Assembly: GCA_902363255.1 (NCBI GenBank)
Contig: CABIZO010000007.1
Coordinates: 38,501-102,500 of the forward strand
DNA: 64,000 nucleotides
Direction: 5' to 3'
Source: Peptostreptococcaceae bacterium
Lineage (GTDB): Bacteria > Bacillota > Clostridia > Peptostreptococcales > Peptostreptococcaceae
The position numbers and the translations under genes are program-made. This document shows, in pieces, positions 7,342 to 16,605 of the stretch. Every line of letters begins with the position of its first letter. Within the stretch, counting starts at the first letter, position 1. The notes beneath the pieces were generated by a model. It worked only from the letters and a program-made list of their open reading frames with translations. It did not search any database and had not been told where the DNA came from.

Positions 7342-8236
7342 TTTAAATGTAAAATTCAAGGATCTTAATTTTAAAAATCCAGTAATAATGGCATCTGGAA
7401 CTTTTGGATTTGGGAAAGAATACAATGAAATTTATGATATAGAAAAATTAGGTGGAATAAGTAGTAAGGGGCTTACATTAAATCAAAAGGATGGAAATAA
7501 TGGAATAAGGGTTTTCGAAACTCCATCTGGAATGATGAATAGTGTAGGTTTAGAAAATCCAGGGGTACAAGGATTTATAGATAAAGAATTACCTTTCTTC
7601 TCAGATTTAGATTTAATAAGAATCGTTAATCTTGGAGGAGGAACGCTTGATGACTACATAAAAGGCGCTGAGTTATTAAGAGGACAAGACGTGGATGTAA
7701 TAGAATTAAATATATCTTGTCCTAATGTAAAAGCTGGAGGAATGGCTTTTGGTATAAAAAATGAAGTAGCAAGAGAAGTAGTTAGAGAAGTAAGAAAAGT
7801 TGTAGATAAACCTCTTGTAATAAAGTTATCTCCTAATGCTGAAGATATAGTAGGTATGGCTAGGGTATGTGAAGAAGAAGGGGCAGATGGAATTTCTTTA
7901 GTAAACACTTTCAAAGCTTTAGCAATAGATATAAATAAAAGAAAACCTGTATTTGAAAATGTATATGCAGGATTATCAGGACCAGCAATAAAACCTATAG
8001 CTCTTAGGATGGTTAACGAAGTTTCTAAAAATATAGAAATACCAGTATGGGGAATGGGTGGAATAACAAATGCTAACGATGCTATAGAATTTATAATGGC
8101 AGGTTCTTCTTGTATTCAAGTTGGAACAGCAAACTTTGTAAATCCAAGAATAGGGCTTGAAATAATAGATGGAATAGAAAAGTTTATGAAGCAAGAAGGA
8201 ATTAAAACTCTTGATGAAATAAGAGGGATTATATAG
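7334..8236 (+). CDS. pyrD: Dihydroorotate dehydrogenase, class 1B catalytic subunit
   Basis: A 300-aa FMN TIM-barrel enzyme oxidising dihydroorotate to orotate. Visible signatures are NPVIMASGTFGFG near residues 14-26, SVGLENPGVQGF near 69, the substrate loop NISCPNVKAGGMAFG near 125-139 (the Cys is the catalytic base of class 1 enzymes) and the phosphate-site GMGGITNANDAIEFIMAG. It works with the overlapping pyrK product, so it is the NAD-dependent 1B type, not the membrane class 2. The start codon lies inside the pyrK end. Confidence 0.96.
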   Translation: MANLNVKFKDLNFKNPVIMASGTFGFGKEYNEIYDIEKLGGISSKGLTLNQKDGNNGIRVFETPSGMMNSVGLENPGVQGFIDKELPFFSDLDLIRIVNLGGGTLDDYIKGAELLRGQDVDVIELNISCPNVKAGGMAFGIKNEVAREVVREVRKVVDKPLVIKLSPNAEDIVGMARVCEEEGADGISLVNTFKALAIDINKRKPVFENVYAGLSGPAIKPIALRMVNEVSKNIEIPVWGMGGITNANDAIEFIMAGSSCIQVGTANFVNPRIGLEIIDGIEKFMKQEGIKTLDEIRGII

Positions 8237-8335
8237 AGGTAAGTAGATATTTTATTAAAAAGTTAAATAATAGCTAATAAATATTAGCAAAAAATAATTT
8301 ATAACAAATATTAAAACAAATGGAGGAGTAAACAA

Positions 8336-8920
8336 ATGAGTAAAGTAGATGTAGTTGAAATATTAAAGAAAAGTGATGCATTATTAGAAGGACATTTCTT
8401 ATTATCATCAGGAAAGCATAGTAATAGATACGTACAATGTGCAAAGGTATTAAGATTCCCTGAATATGCTGAACAAGTATTAAGCACAGTAGTCGAGCAA
8501 ATAAAAGATTTAGATATAGATTTAGTAGTAGGACCGGCTATGGGTGGAGTAATAGTTTCTTATGAGTTAGGAAGACAGTTAGGGAAAGAATCAGTTTTCA
8601 CAGAGAGAAAAGACGGAGTAATGCAACTTAGAAGAGGATTTGAAGTTAAGCCGGGAGCTAAAATAATAATAGCAGAAGATGTTGTTACAACTGGTAAATC
8701 AACTATAGAAACTAAAAAATGTTTAGAAGCTTTAGGTGGAGAAGTAATAGGAGTTGCTTGTATAGCTAACAGAACTAGTCAAGATATAGGAATGCCAATA
8801 TACAGTGCTATAAAATTAGATATACAAGTGCATGATGCTGATGAGTGTCCACTTTGTAAAGAAGGAAACATAGAGTTAGTAAAGCCAGGAAGTAGAGAAT
8901 TTAAAGAATTAGGAATGTAA
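8336..8920 (+). CDS. pyrE: Orotate phosphoribosyltransferase
   Basis: A 194-aa type I phosphoribosyltransferase that joins orotate to PRPP to give OMP. The PRPP-binding signature IIIAEDVVTTGKSTIE lies near residues 114-129 and VVGPAMGGVIVSYELGRQ near 64. The tail contains a CPLCKEG Cys pair (DECPLCKEGN), seen in the clostridial/archaeal-like subgroup. GGAGG precedes the ATG. A 99-base gap separates it from pyrD with no terminator, so it probably belongs to the same transcript. pyrC, pyrF and carAB are not in the window. Confidence 0.94.
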   Translation: MSKVDVVEILKKSDALLEGHFLLSSGKHSNRYVQCAKVLRFPEYAEQVLSTVVEQIKDLDIDLVVGPAMGGVIVSYELGRQLGKESVFTERKDGVMQLRRGFEVKPGAKIIIAEDVVTTGKSTIETKKCLEALGGEVIGVACIANRTSQDIGMPIYSAIKLDIQVHDADECPLCKEGNIELVKPGSREFKELGM

Positions 8921-8933
8921 TTAATATAAAAAG

Positions 8934-8966
8934 CCTAGATAAGTCATTATCTAGGTATTTTTTTAT
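8934..8966 (+). terminator. Terminator of the pyr operon
   Basis: Perfect 9-bp stem CCTAGATAA with TTATCTAGG around a 4-base loop, then a T-run. Confidence 0.88.
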
Positions 8967-9109
8967 TTATAGAAATGTGTAAATTAATAGAAATAAGGTA
9001 TATATAAAGGGTATAATTGTAAATTAATACATTATAAAAATTTAAAGGATAGATTATATAAAAATAAAAAATAATAATAAATAGATTCAAATGAGAAAGG
9101 AAGTTAAAG

Positions 9110-9988
9110 ATGAATATAATTGAAAGAGATAATCAAATTATACTAGAAGGAATAAGTGAAGATTTTGAGCCACAACATGTATTTGATTGTGGTCAATGTT
9201 TTAGATGGTTAAGAGAAGAAGATGGTTCATATACAGGAGTTGTACAAGGAAGAGTTATAAATGTAAAAAAAGAAAATGATTTAATTATTTTTGATAATAC
9301 TAATAAAGAAGACTTTGAAAACATATGGTTTGACTATTTTGATTTAGGAAGAAACTATACAGAAATAAAAAATGAATTGAAGGTTATGGACGAATATTTA
9401 GATAAAGCAACAGAATTTGGACAAGGTATAAGAATATTACAACAAGATGGATGGGAAATGCTTATATCTTTCATCATATCTGCAAATAATAGAATACCGA
9501 TGATTCAAAGAGCTATAAATAATTTATCAGAAAGATATGGTAAATTTATAGGTGAGTACAGAGGAAAGAAATATTATGCTTTTCCAACTCCGCAAGAGTT
9601 AAGCCAAGTATCTGTTGAAGATATCAGAGCATGCCAAACAGGGTTTAGAGATAAATATATAAAAAGCGTAGTCGATTATGTTAGTGAAAATAATGTGGAT
9701 ATTTTATCTTATAGAAAATTAAATACAGATGAATGTATAAAGGAATTGGTTAAATTTAATGGAGTAGGACCAAAAGTGGCAGATTGTATTGCTTTATTCG
9801 GTATGCAAAAATACGATACATTCCCAGTGGATGTTTGGGTAAAAAGAGTTATGGAAGAATTTTATGTGGAAGATAATTTAAGTTTACCTAAAATAAGAAA
9901 ATTTGCATTAGAAAAGTTTGGAGATTTAGCAGGGTTTGCTCAACAATATCTATTTTACTATGCAAGAGAATTAGGGATTGGTAGATAG
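9110..9988 (+). CDS. 8-oxoguanine DNA glycosylase / AP lyase (OGG1 type)
   Basis: A 292-aa base-excision repair enzyme removing 8-oxoguanine. The N-terminal domain begins with the OGG signature FDCGQCFRW near residues 25-33. The helix-hairpin-helix FNGVGPKVADCIALFG (216-231) supplies the catalytic Lys222, and the VDVWV motif the catalytic Asp241. These match the Lys/Asp pair of human OGG1, so the protein should be bifunctional. The architecture (N-terminal TBP-like fold plus HhH-GPD) and length fit the family. AAAGGAAG precedes the ATG. The cls gene starts 25 bases downstream with no terminator between, so co-transcription is likely though no functional link is evident. Confidence 0.93.
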   Translation: MNIIERDNQIILEGISEDFEPQHVFDCGQCFRWLREEDGSYTGVVQGRVINVKKENDLIIFDNTNKEDFENIWFDYFDLGRNYTEIKNELKVMDEYLDKATEFGQGIRILQQDGWEMLISFIISANNRIPMIQRAINNLSERYGKFIGEYRGKKYYAFPTPQELSQVSVEDIRACQTGFRDKYIKSVVDYVSENNVDILSYRKLNTDECIKELVKFNGVGPKVADCIALFGMQKYDTFPVDVWVKRVMEEFYVEDNLSLPKIRKFALEKFGDLAGFAQQYLFYYARELGIGR

Positions 9989-10013
9989 AGTCTAAGGAGA
10001 TGAAAATAATGAT

Positions 10014-11492
10014 ATGGTTTTAAAAATCATTTTAGTACTTTCTTATATTCTAAGTGGTGTTATTTCTATAAAACTTATATTAGAAAATAGAGATCCTTCA
10101 AAAACATTGATATGGATTTTGATTTTTATGTTGTTTCCAGTAGTAGGTATATTAGTATATGCCATATTAGGAAGAAATATTAGAAAAATAAAAATGGATA
10201 AAACATGTAAGATGGCAGATAGCATGAAAAAAGAGGATCTTTTATTTAACTTAGACGAAATGAAAGAGTTAGCTAAAGGTCAAAGTTCAATGATAAAAGA
10301 AGGAAAGTTACCGCATAGCGAGAATATAGATTTTAGAGTACTAAGAGTAGTTAGCTTATTACTTAACACAGGGATTTTTCCTTTTACAATTAATAATAAT
10401 GTAGGCATTTATGTAGATGGAAATGAAAAGTTTAAAAATTTAATAAAAGATATACAAAATGCGAAAGACCATATTCATTTAGAATATTTTATAATTAAAG
10501 ACAGTGAAATTGGAGAACAAATAAAAAAAGAACTTATAGAAAAAGCAAAAGTCGGAGTAAAAATAAGAATAATCTATGATGATGTAGGTTGTTGGAGATT
10601 TTGGTTTCATAGAAAATTTTTCAATGAAATGAGAGCTTATGGTATAGAAATAATTCCATATTTAAAAGGTAAAATTACCATACCTATAGGAGGGCAACTT
10701 AATTACAGAAATCACAGAAAAATAGTCGTTATAGATGGGAAAATAGGATACACAGGTGGTATAAATATAGGTGATGAATATATAGGAAAAAATAAAAAAT
10801 TTGGATATTGGAGAGATACTCATATAAGAATTGAAGGAACTTCTGTTTATATGTTACAAATGATTTTTCTAACAGATTGGTATTACAATACGAAGGATAT
10901 TCTATTAAAAGAAAAATTATTTCCGAAGTTAAAGACCAAAGGAAACTCTATGATGCAAATCGTAGCCAGCGGACCAGATTCAGATTGGGAATCTATGCAT
11001 TATGCATATTTTTATGCCATATGCCAAGCGAAAAAAAGCATATATATAGAAACACCGTATTTTATACCAGATGAAAGTTTGCTTAAGGCATTAAAATGTG
11101 CAGCATTAAGTGGTGTAGAGCTCATTATTTTATTTCCTAAAATTGCAGATCATAAAATTGTAAATACGGCATCTTATTCTTATTTTCAAGAGATATTAGA
11201 ATCAGGTGGTAAAGTATATTTATACAATAGAGGTTTTTTACATTCTAAAGTTATAATAATAGATGATTTTATGGCATCAACAGGATCAGCAAACATGGAC
11301 TTAAGAAGTTTTAAATTGAATTTTGAAGTAAATGCTTTTATATACGATAAAAATATTATTGAAGAAATTAAAAAAGATTTTATGGATGATTTAAATAATA
11401 GTGAAGAATTAGAAAGAATTAAGTTTGAAAATAGAAGTACACGAATGAAAATTAAGGAGTCCATATCAAGACTTTTTTCACCATTATTATAA
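10014..11492 (+). CDS. cls: Cardiolipin synthase
   Basis: A 492-aa membrane enzyme that condenses two phosphatidylglycerols into cardiolipin. Two N-terminal membrane helices (about residues 3-22 and 32-53) precede two phospholipase-D HKD motifs: HRKIVVIDGKIGYTGG near 234 and HSKVIIIDDFMASTGSAN near 407. The length matches bacterial Cls. The ribosome site AAGGAGA is 13 bases from the chosen ATG, slightly far; an ATG at 10000 is in another frame and stops after seven codons. A strong terminator follows. Confidence 0.93.
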   Translation: MVLKIILVLSYILSGVISIKLILENRDPSKTLIWILIFMLFPVVGILVYAILGRNIRKIKMDKTCKMADSMKKEDLLFNLDEMKELAKGQSSMIKEGKLPHSENIDFRVLRVVSLLLNTGIFPFTINNNVGIYVDGNEKFKNLIKDIQNAKDHIHLEYFIIKDSEIGEQIKKELIEKAKVGVKIRIIYDDVGCWRFWFHRKFFNEMRAYGIEIIPYLKGKITIPIGGQLNYRNHRKIVVIDGKIGYTGGINIGDEYIGKNKKFGYWRDTHIRIEGTSVYMLQMIFLTDWYYNTKDILLKEKLFPKLKTKGNSMMQIVASGPDSDWESMHYAYFYAICQAKKSIYIETPYFIPDESLLKALKCAALSGVELIILFPKIADHKIVNTASYSYFQEILESGGKVYLYNRGFLHSKVIIIDDFMASTGSANMDLRSFKLNFEVNAFIYDKNIIEEIKKDFMDDLNNSEELERIKFENRSTRMKIKESISRLFSPLL

Positions 11493-11527
11493 AAACATGT
11501 TATTTTGTATTAAATAACATGTTTTTA
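11492..11527 (+). terminator. Terminator of cls
   Basis: 14-bp perfect stem AAAACATGTTATTT with AAATAACATGTTTT around a 6-base loop; the stem itself ends in T's. Confidence 0.85.
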
Positions 11528-11700
11528 TATTTTAAAACTAAAAAATATATTAAGTTGTATATTTTTTATAAATATTCCTTGTTATAAAATAAAGTTTTAT
11601 AATTGAAAGTAATTATTTAATCTGCTAACATAAAATTAGTAATTAATTGGGGTAAAAAGGTAAAAAATGTAGAGATATTATAATATCAGGGGAGAACATT

Positions 11701-12483
11701 ATGGACAGATTTATTAATGATTTTAAAAAGTATTATAAGTATGCTATATATTCGGCTAAATCAGAACTAAAAGCAGAAGTTGCAAGTTCTTATTTAAACT
11801 GGGTATGGTGGGTATTGGAGCCATTGTGTTTTATGCTAATATATTCTTTTATATTTGGCGTAGTTTTTAATGCAAGGGAAGAGAATTTTACTATTTTTAT
11901 TTTTATAGGTATAATGGCTTGGGATTTTTTCAATAAAAATATGAAAAATAGTGTGAAGATGGTGAAAGCTAATAAAGCTATTGTATCTAAAGTATATATA
12001 CCAAAGTTTGTATTAATTTTCTCTAAAATGTTAGTTAATGGATTTAAAATGATGATTTGTTTTGGAATAGTAGTTCTTATGATGATTGTTTCTAGAGTTT
12101 CAATAACATGGAACATACTATATGTAATACCAGTAATGATAACTCTTTGGATTATAAATTTTGGTTTTATGACAATTTTACTGCATTTTGGTGTATTTAT
12201 AGAAGATTTATCAAATATAGTAAATATTGTATTGAGAGCAGTTTTTTATATGACAGGTATTTTTTATTCCATAGAAAGTCGTATAGCATCACCTTATTCA
12301 GATCTTTTATTAAAATGTAATCCTATGGCATTTTTATTATCTGCTTTTAGAAAGTGTTTGTTATATGGTGAACGTCCTTCTTTAAAAGTTCTTTTAATGT
12401 GGATAGTAGTTGGGCTAATTATATCGATAATAGGTATAAAAACAATATATAAAAATGAAAATAGTTATGTGAAGGTGATATAA
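11701..12483 (+). CDS. ABC-2 type permease of a polysaccharide/teichoic-acid exporter
   Basis: A 260-aa membrane protein with six predicted hydrophobic segments starting near residue 40, in the TagG/Wzm/KpsM style. The sequence WWVLEPLCFMLIYSFIFGVVF near the first segment is typical of the ABC2 membrane domain of these exporters. It forms the channel that moves a lipid-linked polymer across the membrane. It overlaps the ATPase gene by one base (TAATG). No glycosyltransferases or ligases are adjacent, so the polymer cannot be named. GGGGAG precedes the ATG. Confidence 0.85.
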   Translation: MDRFINDFKKYYKYAIYSAKSELKAEVASSYLNWVWWVLEPLCFMLIYSFIFGVVFNAREENFTIFIFIGIMAWDFFNKNMKNSVKMVKANKAIVSKVYIPKFVLIFSKMLVNGFKMMICFGIVVLMMIVSRVSITWNILYVIPVMITLWIINFGFMTILLHFGVFIEDLSNIVNIVLRAVFYMTGIFYSIESRIASPYSDLLLKCNPMAFLLSAFRKCLLYGERPSLKVLLMWIVVGLIISIIGIKTIYKNENSYVKVI

Positions 12484-13217
12484 TGGGGGACAAAAATTTA
12501 GCTATAGAAGTAAACAATTTAAGTATAACTTATAAAAGTATGAAAGCTTATTCCATAAAAAAGAATTTATTAAAATTAAAAAAAGCAAAAGTAAAAGAAT
12601 TTAAAGCAGTAAAAAATGTATCATTTAATTTAGAAGAGGGTCAAATTCTAGGGATAATAGGGAAAAATGGAAGTGGAAAGTCAACGATGTTAAAAGCCTT
12701 AGCAGGTATATTTTCTCCAGATGAAGGAAATATAGACTTACATAATAAATCAATATCATTGTTATCCATAGGTGTTGGATTTAATAAAAGTCTAACAGGA
12801 AGGGAAAATATTCTTTTATCAGGAATGTTGCTTGGATTTTCAGAAGAAGAAATAAGAAGCAAAATGGATGAAATAATAGAATTTGCAGAGTTGGGTAAAT
12901 TTATTGATATGCCCGTAAAGACATATTCTAGTGGTATGTTTTCAAAATTAGCATTTTCTATTACAGCAATATTAGAAACAGATATAATGCTTATAGATGA
13001 AGTATTGAGTGTTGGTGATCAAAAATTCAAAAAGAAAAGTTATAAAAAAATGAAAAGCTTAATTTCTGATAAAAAAAGAACAGTAGTTATAGTTTCTCAT
13101 AATATTTCTACCTTAAAGGAGCTTTGTGACACTGTAATGTGGATGCATGATGGTGTGATAAGGATGATTGGAGATCCTGATGAAGTTCTTGATAAGTATA
13201 CAGAGTTTATGAAGTAA
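12483..13217 (+). CDS. ATPase of a polysaccharide/teichoic-acid ABC exporter
   Basis: A 244-aa ABC ATPase partner of the preceding permease. Walker A is GIIGKNGSGKST near residues 56-67, the signature loop is the exporter-type YSSGMFSKLAFSI near 143-155, and Walker B is DIMLIDEVLSVGD near 162-174, all hallmarks of TagH/Wzt/KpsT. It is short and lacks the C-terminal carbohydrate-binding domain of O-antigen Wzt proteins. The start overlaps the permease stop, so the two are coupled. Substrate unknown. Confidence 0.9.
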   Translation: MGDKNLAIEVNNLSITYKSMKAYSIKKNLLKLKKAKVKEFKAVKNVSFNLEEGQILGIIGKNGSGKSTMLKALAGIFSPDEGNIDLHNKSISLLSIGVGFNKSLTGRENILLSGMLLGFSEEEIRSKMDEIIEFAELGKFIDMPVKTYSSGMFSKLAFSITAILETDIMLIDEVLSVGDQKFKKKSYKKMKSLISDKKRTVVIVSHNISTLKELCDTVMWMHDGVIRMIGDPDEVLDKYTEFMK

Positions 13218-13220
13218 TTA

Positions 13221-13259
13221 AGTTTACTCTTTCTAATAAAGAAAGTGTAAGCTTTTTTT
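13221..13259 (+). terminator. Terminator of the ABC exporter pair
   Basis: Imperfect 13-base stem (13221-13233 with 13241-13253, one mismatch) followed by seven T's. Confidence 0.75.
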
Positions 13260-13329
13260 ATATAATAATTGGTATAAAAATAAACTGTAATGATAAATAT
13301 TTATATAGAAATAAAGGTTTAAAAATAGG

Positions 13330-13358
13330 TTGAAAATTTTATATAAATGGTTTATTAT
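13330..13358 (+). promoter_or_regulatory. Promoter of groES-groEL
   Basis: TTGAAA (13330-13335), 17-base spacer, TATTAT (13353-13358), with the CIRCE element starting at about +1. Confidence 0.7.
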
Positions 13359-13365
13359 TATCTTG

Positions 13366-13392
13366 TTAGCACTCTTACTAATAGAGTGATAA
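13366..13392. promoter_or_regulatory. CIRCE operator (HrcA) of groES-groEL
   Basis: TTAGCACTC-N9-GAGTGATAA differs from the CIRCE consensus by one base in the second arm. It sits at the transcription start, where HrcA blocks initiation until heat shock. Confidence 0.92.
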
Positions 13393-13447
13393 AGGATTAG
13401 TAATAACTAAATTTAATAATATAATTCTATTTTAGGAGGGATAAATT

Positions 13448-13732
13448 ATGAAAATAAGACCTTTAGCAGACAGAGTAGTAATCAAGAAAGTTGAAGCAGA
13501 AGAAAAAACTGCAAGTGGTATTATTTTACCAGGTTCAGCAAAAGAACAACCTCAAATGGCTCAGGTAATAGAAGTAGGGCCAGGAGGATTTGTAGATGGA
13601 AATGAAGTAAAAATGGAAGTTGAAGTTGGAGATAAAGTAATATATTCAAAATATGCAGGTAATGAAGTTAAAATAGACGGAGAAGAATACATAATCTTAA
13701 GACAAAGCGATATATTAGCTGTTATTGAGTAA
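13448..13732 (+). CDS. groES: Co-chaperonin GroES
   Basis: A 94-aa subunit of the heptameric lid of the GroEL folding chamber. It starts with MKIRPLADRVVIKKVEAEEKT-like sequence typical of the family; the mobile loop (residues 17-33) contains KTASGIILPGSAKE, and a GDKVIYSKYAGNEVK strand follows near 63-77. GGAGGG precedes the ATG. It is 19 bases upstream of groEL in the same transcript. Control is by the CIRCE element just upstream. Confidence 0.97.
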   Translation: MKIRPLADRVVIKKVEAEEKTASGIILPGSAKEQPQMAQVIEVGPGGFVDGNEVKMEVEVGDKVIYSKYAGNEVKIDGEEYIILRQSDILAVIE

Positions 13733-13751
13733 AATTTAGGAGGGTATAAAG

Positions 13752-15377
13752 ATGGCAAAGGATATTAGATTTGCGCAAGATACAAGAAAAGCATTAGAAA
13801 CTGGAGTGAATAAATTAGCAGATACAGTTAAGGTGACTCTTGGACCAAAAGGAAGAAATGTTATACTAGACAAAATGTTTGGAGTACCTCTAATAACTAA
13901 TGACGGTGTTACTATAGCAAAAGAAATAGAATTAGAAGATAGATTTGAAAATATGGGTGCACAACTTGTTAAGCAAGTTGCAACTAAAACTAACGATGTA
14001 GCTGGAGATGGTACAACTACTGCTACAGTTTTAGCACAAGCAATAATAAGAGAAGGTTTAAAAAATGTTACTGCTGGAGCTAACCCAATAATACTTAGAA
14101 AAGGTATACAAAAAGCTGTAGAAGCTTCAGTAGAAGAATTAAAAAAACAATCAAGAACAATAGAAACTCAAGAAGAAATAGCTCAAGTTGGTGCAGTATC
14201 TTCAGGGGATGATGAAATAGGTAAGTTAATAGCTGAGGCTATGAAAGTAGTAGGAAAAGAAGGCGTTATAACTGTAGAAGAATCTAAGACTATGAATACT
14301 GAATTAGATACTGTTGAAGGTATGCAATTCGACAGAGGATTTGTTTCTGCATATATGGTAACAGATGTAGACAAAATGGAAGCAGTTTTAAATGATCCTT
14401 ATATATTAATAACTGATAAGAAAATATCTAATATACAAGAATTACTTCCTATCTTAAATAAAATAGTTGAACAAGGGAAGAGACTATTAATAATAGCTGA
14501 AGATGTAGAAGGTGAAGCATTATCAACTTTAGTTCTTAACAAATTAAGAGGAGTTTGTGAAATAGTTGCTGTTAAAGCTCCAGGATTTGGTGATAGAAGA
14601 AAAGAAATGCTTCAAGATATAGCTACTCTTACTGGTGGTGTTGTAATATCAGAAGAAGTAGGATATGACTTAAAAGAAGCTGATTTAGGAATGTTAGGTA
14701 GAGCTTCTTCAATTAAAGTAGTAAAAGATAGTACCACTATTGTTGGTGGTTATGGAGAAAAAGAAGATATACAAAATAGAGTTAATCAAATAAAACATTT
14801 AGTAGAAGCAACAACTTCTGATTTTGATAAAGAAAAATTATTAGAAAGATTAGCTAAGTTATCTGGTGGAGTTGCAGTAGTTAAAGTTGGTGCAGCTACA
14901 GAAGTAGAAATGAAAGAAAAGAAATTAAGAATAGAAGATGCTTTAAATGCAACTAGAGCTGCTGTTGAAGAAGGTATAGTTGCTGGTGGTGGTACTGCTT
15001 TAGTTAGCACAATACCAGTGTTAGATAAACTAATTGAAACTCTAGAAGGAGAAGAACAATTAGGAGCTAAAATAGTAAGAAAATCATTAGAAGAACCATT
15101 AAGACAAATAGCTATAAATGCAGGTCTTGAAGGTGCAGTAATAGTTCAAAATGTTATATCAGAAGAACCAGAAGTAGGATTTGATGCATTAAACGAAAAA
15201 TATGTAAATATGATAGAAGCTGGTATAGTTGACCCAACTAAGGTTACTAGAAGTGCTCTTCAAAATGCAGCATCTATAGCAGGTGTATTCTTAACAACAG
15301 AAGCAGCTGTTGCAGATATTCCAGAAAAAGAAGATAAAGCTGCAGCTATGGGAGCAGGAATGCCAGGAATGATGTAA
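13752..15377 (+). CDS. groEL: Chaperonin GroEL (Hsp60)
   Basis: A 541-aa subunit of the double-ring ATP-driven folding chamber in the cytoplasm. ATP-site motifs VTLGPKGRNV near residue 28 and AGDGTTTATVLA near 84 are intact, and the apical and equatorial domains are collinear with the family. The C-terminus ends in a short GAGMPGMM tail, the usual Gly-Met rich end. It has its own ribosome site (AGGAGGG) after groES and a terminator directly behind it. No anomalies. Confidence 0.98.
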   Translation: MAKDIRFAQDTRKALETGVNKLADTVKVTLGPKGRNVILDKMFGVPLITNDGVTIAKEIELEDRFENMGAQLVKQVATKTNDVAGDGTTTATVLAQAIIREGLKNVTAGANPIILRKGIQKAVEASVEELKKQSRTIETQEEIAQVGAVSSGDDEIGKLIAEAMKVVGKEGVITVEESKTMNTELDTVEGMQFDRGFVSAYMVTDVDKMEAVLNDPYILITDKKISNIQELLPILNKIVEQGKRLLIIAEDVEGEALSTLVLNKLRGVCEIVAVKAPGFGDRRKEMLQDIATLTGGVVISEEVGYDLKEADLGMLGRASSIKVVKDSTTIVGGYGEKEDIQNRVNQIKHLVEATTSDFDKEKLLERLAKLSGGVAVVKVGAATEVEMKEKKLRIEDALNATRAAVEEGIVAGGGTALVSTIPVLDKLIETLEGEEQLGAKIVRKSLEEPLRQIAINAGLEGAVIVQNVISEEPEVGFDALNEKYVNMIEAGIVDPTKVTRSALQNAASIAGVFLTTEAAVADIPEKEDKAAAMGAGMPGMM

Positions 15378-15396
15378 TAAAATAAAACTATAAGTG

Positions 15397-15425
15397 AAAA
15401 GAGAACTCTATTGAGTTCTCTTTTT
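15397..15425 (+). terminator. Terminator of groES-groEL
   Basis: Perfect 12-bp stem AAAAGAGAACTC with GAGTTCTCTTTT around TATT. Confidence 0.9.
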
Positions 15426-15520
15426 GAATATTATAAAAATACATAATTGAAAAATAAACATGATTTAAATTAAATAATAATGTATAATTATATATAAAAA
15501 TAAGGTCAAAGAGGGGAACT

Positions 15521-16264
15521 ATGGATTTAAAAAAATTATTAGAGGATGTTAAGAATAATAACATAGAAATAGAAGATGCTTTGCATAAATTAAAAGATTT
15601 ACCTTATGAAGATATAGGATATGCTCATATAGATCATCATAGAAGTATAAGAAATGGATATCCAGAAGTGATATATTGCAAGGGTAAGAGTGATGAGCAC
15701 ATATTGGGTATTATAGAAAAGATGAATGATAAGGGTAGTAATATACTTGGAACAAGATGCGAAAAAACTACTTTCGATAAAATTATTAAAATATACCCTC
15801 AGGCAAAATACGATGAATTATCTAAAATATTAAGAATAGAAAATGAAGAAATAAAAGATCAAGGAAAAGGAACAATTTTAATAGTTACAGGAGGGACATC
15901 GGACATACCTGTGGCTGATGAAGCTTACTATACAGCTTTATTCTTTGGTAATAAAGTAGAAAGACTATATGATGTTGGAGTTGCTGGAATTCATAGACTG
16001 CTTAATAATAGAGAAATAATTGATAAAGCTCGTGTAATTGTGGCTGTTGCCGGTATGGAGGGAGCACTTCCTAGTGTAGTAGGGGGCTTAGTAGATGTGC
16101 CAGTTATTGCAGTTCCTACTTCAGTAGGATATGGAGCAAATTTTGATGGGTTGGCTCCTCTTTTAGCAATGTTAAATAGTTGTGCATCGGGTATTTCTGT
16201 CGTAAACATAGACAATGGATTTGGAGCAGGATATTTAGCATCTACTATTAATAAACTAAAATAA
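15521..16264 (+). CDS. larB: LarB-like pyridinium carboxylase (nickel-pincer cofactor pathway)
   Basis: A 247-aa protein. The C-terminal half (about 118-245) is a PurE-like domain with VTGGTSDIPVADEA, AVAGMEGALPSVVGGLVD and VPTSVGYGANFDG, the LarB signatures. LarB carboxylates and hydrolyses nicotinic acid adenine dinucleotide, the first step to the nickel-pincer cofactor of lactate racemase. The other enzymes (LarC, LarE) and LarA are not adjacent, so the pathway must be completed elsewhere or the protein has another role. It lies in a purine-rich neighbourhood but is not PurE; the true purE is at 24.9 kb. GAGGGG precedes the ATG. Confidence 0.87.
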   Translation: MDLKKLLEDVKNNNIEIEDALHKLKDLPYEDIGYAHIDHHRSIRNGYPEVIYCKGKSDEHILGIIEKMNDKGSNILGTRCEKTTFDKIIKIYPQAKYDELSKILRIENEEIKDQGKGTILIVTGGTSDIPVADEAYYTALFFGNKVERLYDVGVAGIHRLLNNREIIDKARVIVAVAGMEGALPSVVGGLVDVPVIAVPTSVGYGANFDGLAPLLAMLNSCASGISVVNIDNGFGAGYLASTINKLK

Positions 16265-16396
16265 TTATTAGCATGATTTAGATGTATAAATCATATATAT
16301 GAAAAAACATCTTACATTAAAAGTTTACTTTTTCAGTCAATGGGATTGACTAAATATATAAATATAATAACTAATTAAGAAAATAGTAAAAATTTG

Positions 16397-16425
16397 TTGA
16401 CACAAACGAATTATTTTGGTAAATT
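16397..16425 (+). promoter_or_regulatory. Promoter of the guaBA transcript
   Basis: TTGACA (16397-16402), 17-base spacer, TAAATT (16420-16425), about 45 bases upstream of the riboswitch aptamer. Confidence 0.5.
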
Positions 16426-16469
16426 ATTATTCAAACATAAGGCAAATAACGAAAATTTTTAAAATGAAA

Positions 16470-16542
16470 TCACTCGTATATACTCAGAAATAAGGTCTGA
16501 GAGTTTCTACCGAGATACCGTAAAAATCTTGACTATGAGTGA
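16470..16542 (+). ncRNA. Guanine riboswitch aptamer
   Basis: Three-way purine aptamer: P1 TCACTC (16470-16475) with GAGTGA (16537-16542); P2 CTCAGA (16483-16488) with TCTGAG (16496-16501); P3 16511-16516 with 16526-16531. Conserved junction TTTCTACC and loop ACCGTAAA are present. The specificity base in GACTATG (16533) is C, which selects guanine over adenine. Confidence 0.93.
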
Positions 16543-16605
16543 AATTATTATACACATTTAGAACTTACTAACTGCTTAATATTAGGCAGTTTTGTAGCAT
16601 ATTTT

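Noticed and set aside
16570..16589. Hairpin ACTGCTTAA/TTAGGCAGT as a terminator of the riboswitch
   Set aside because: Not followed by an adequate T-run; the 16606-16667 hairpin is the real terminator.
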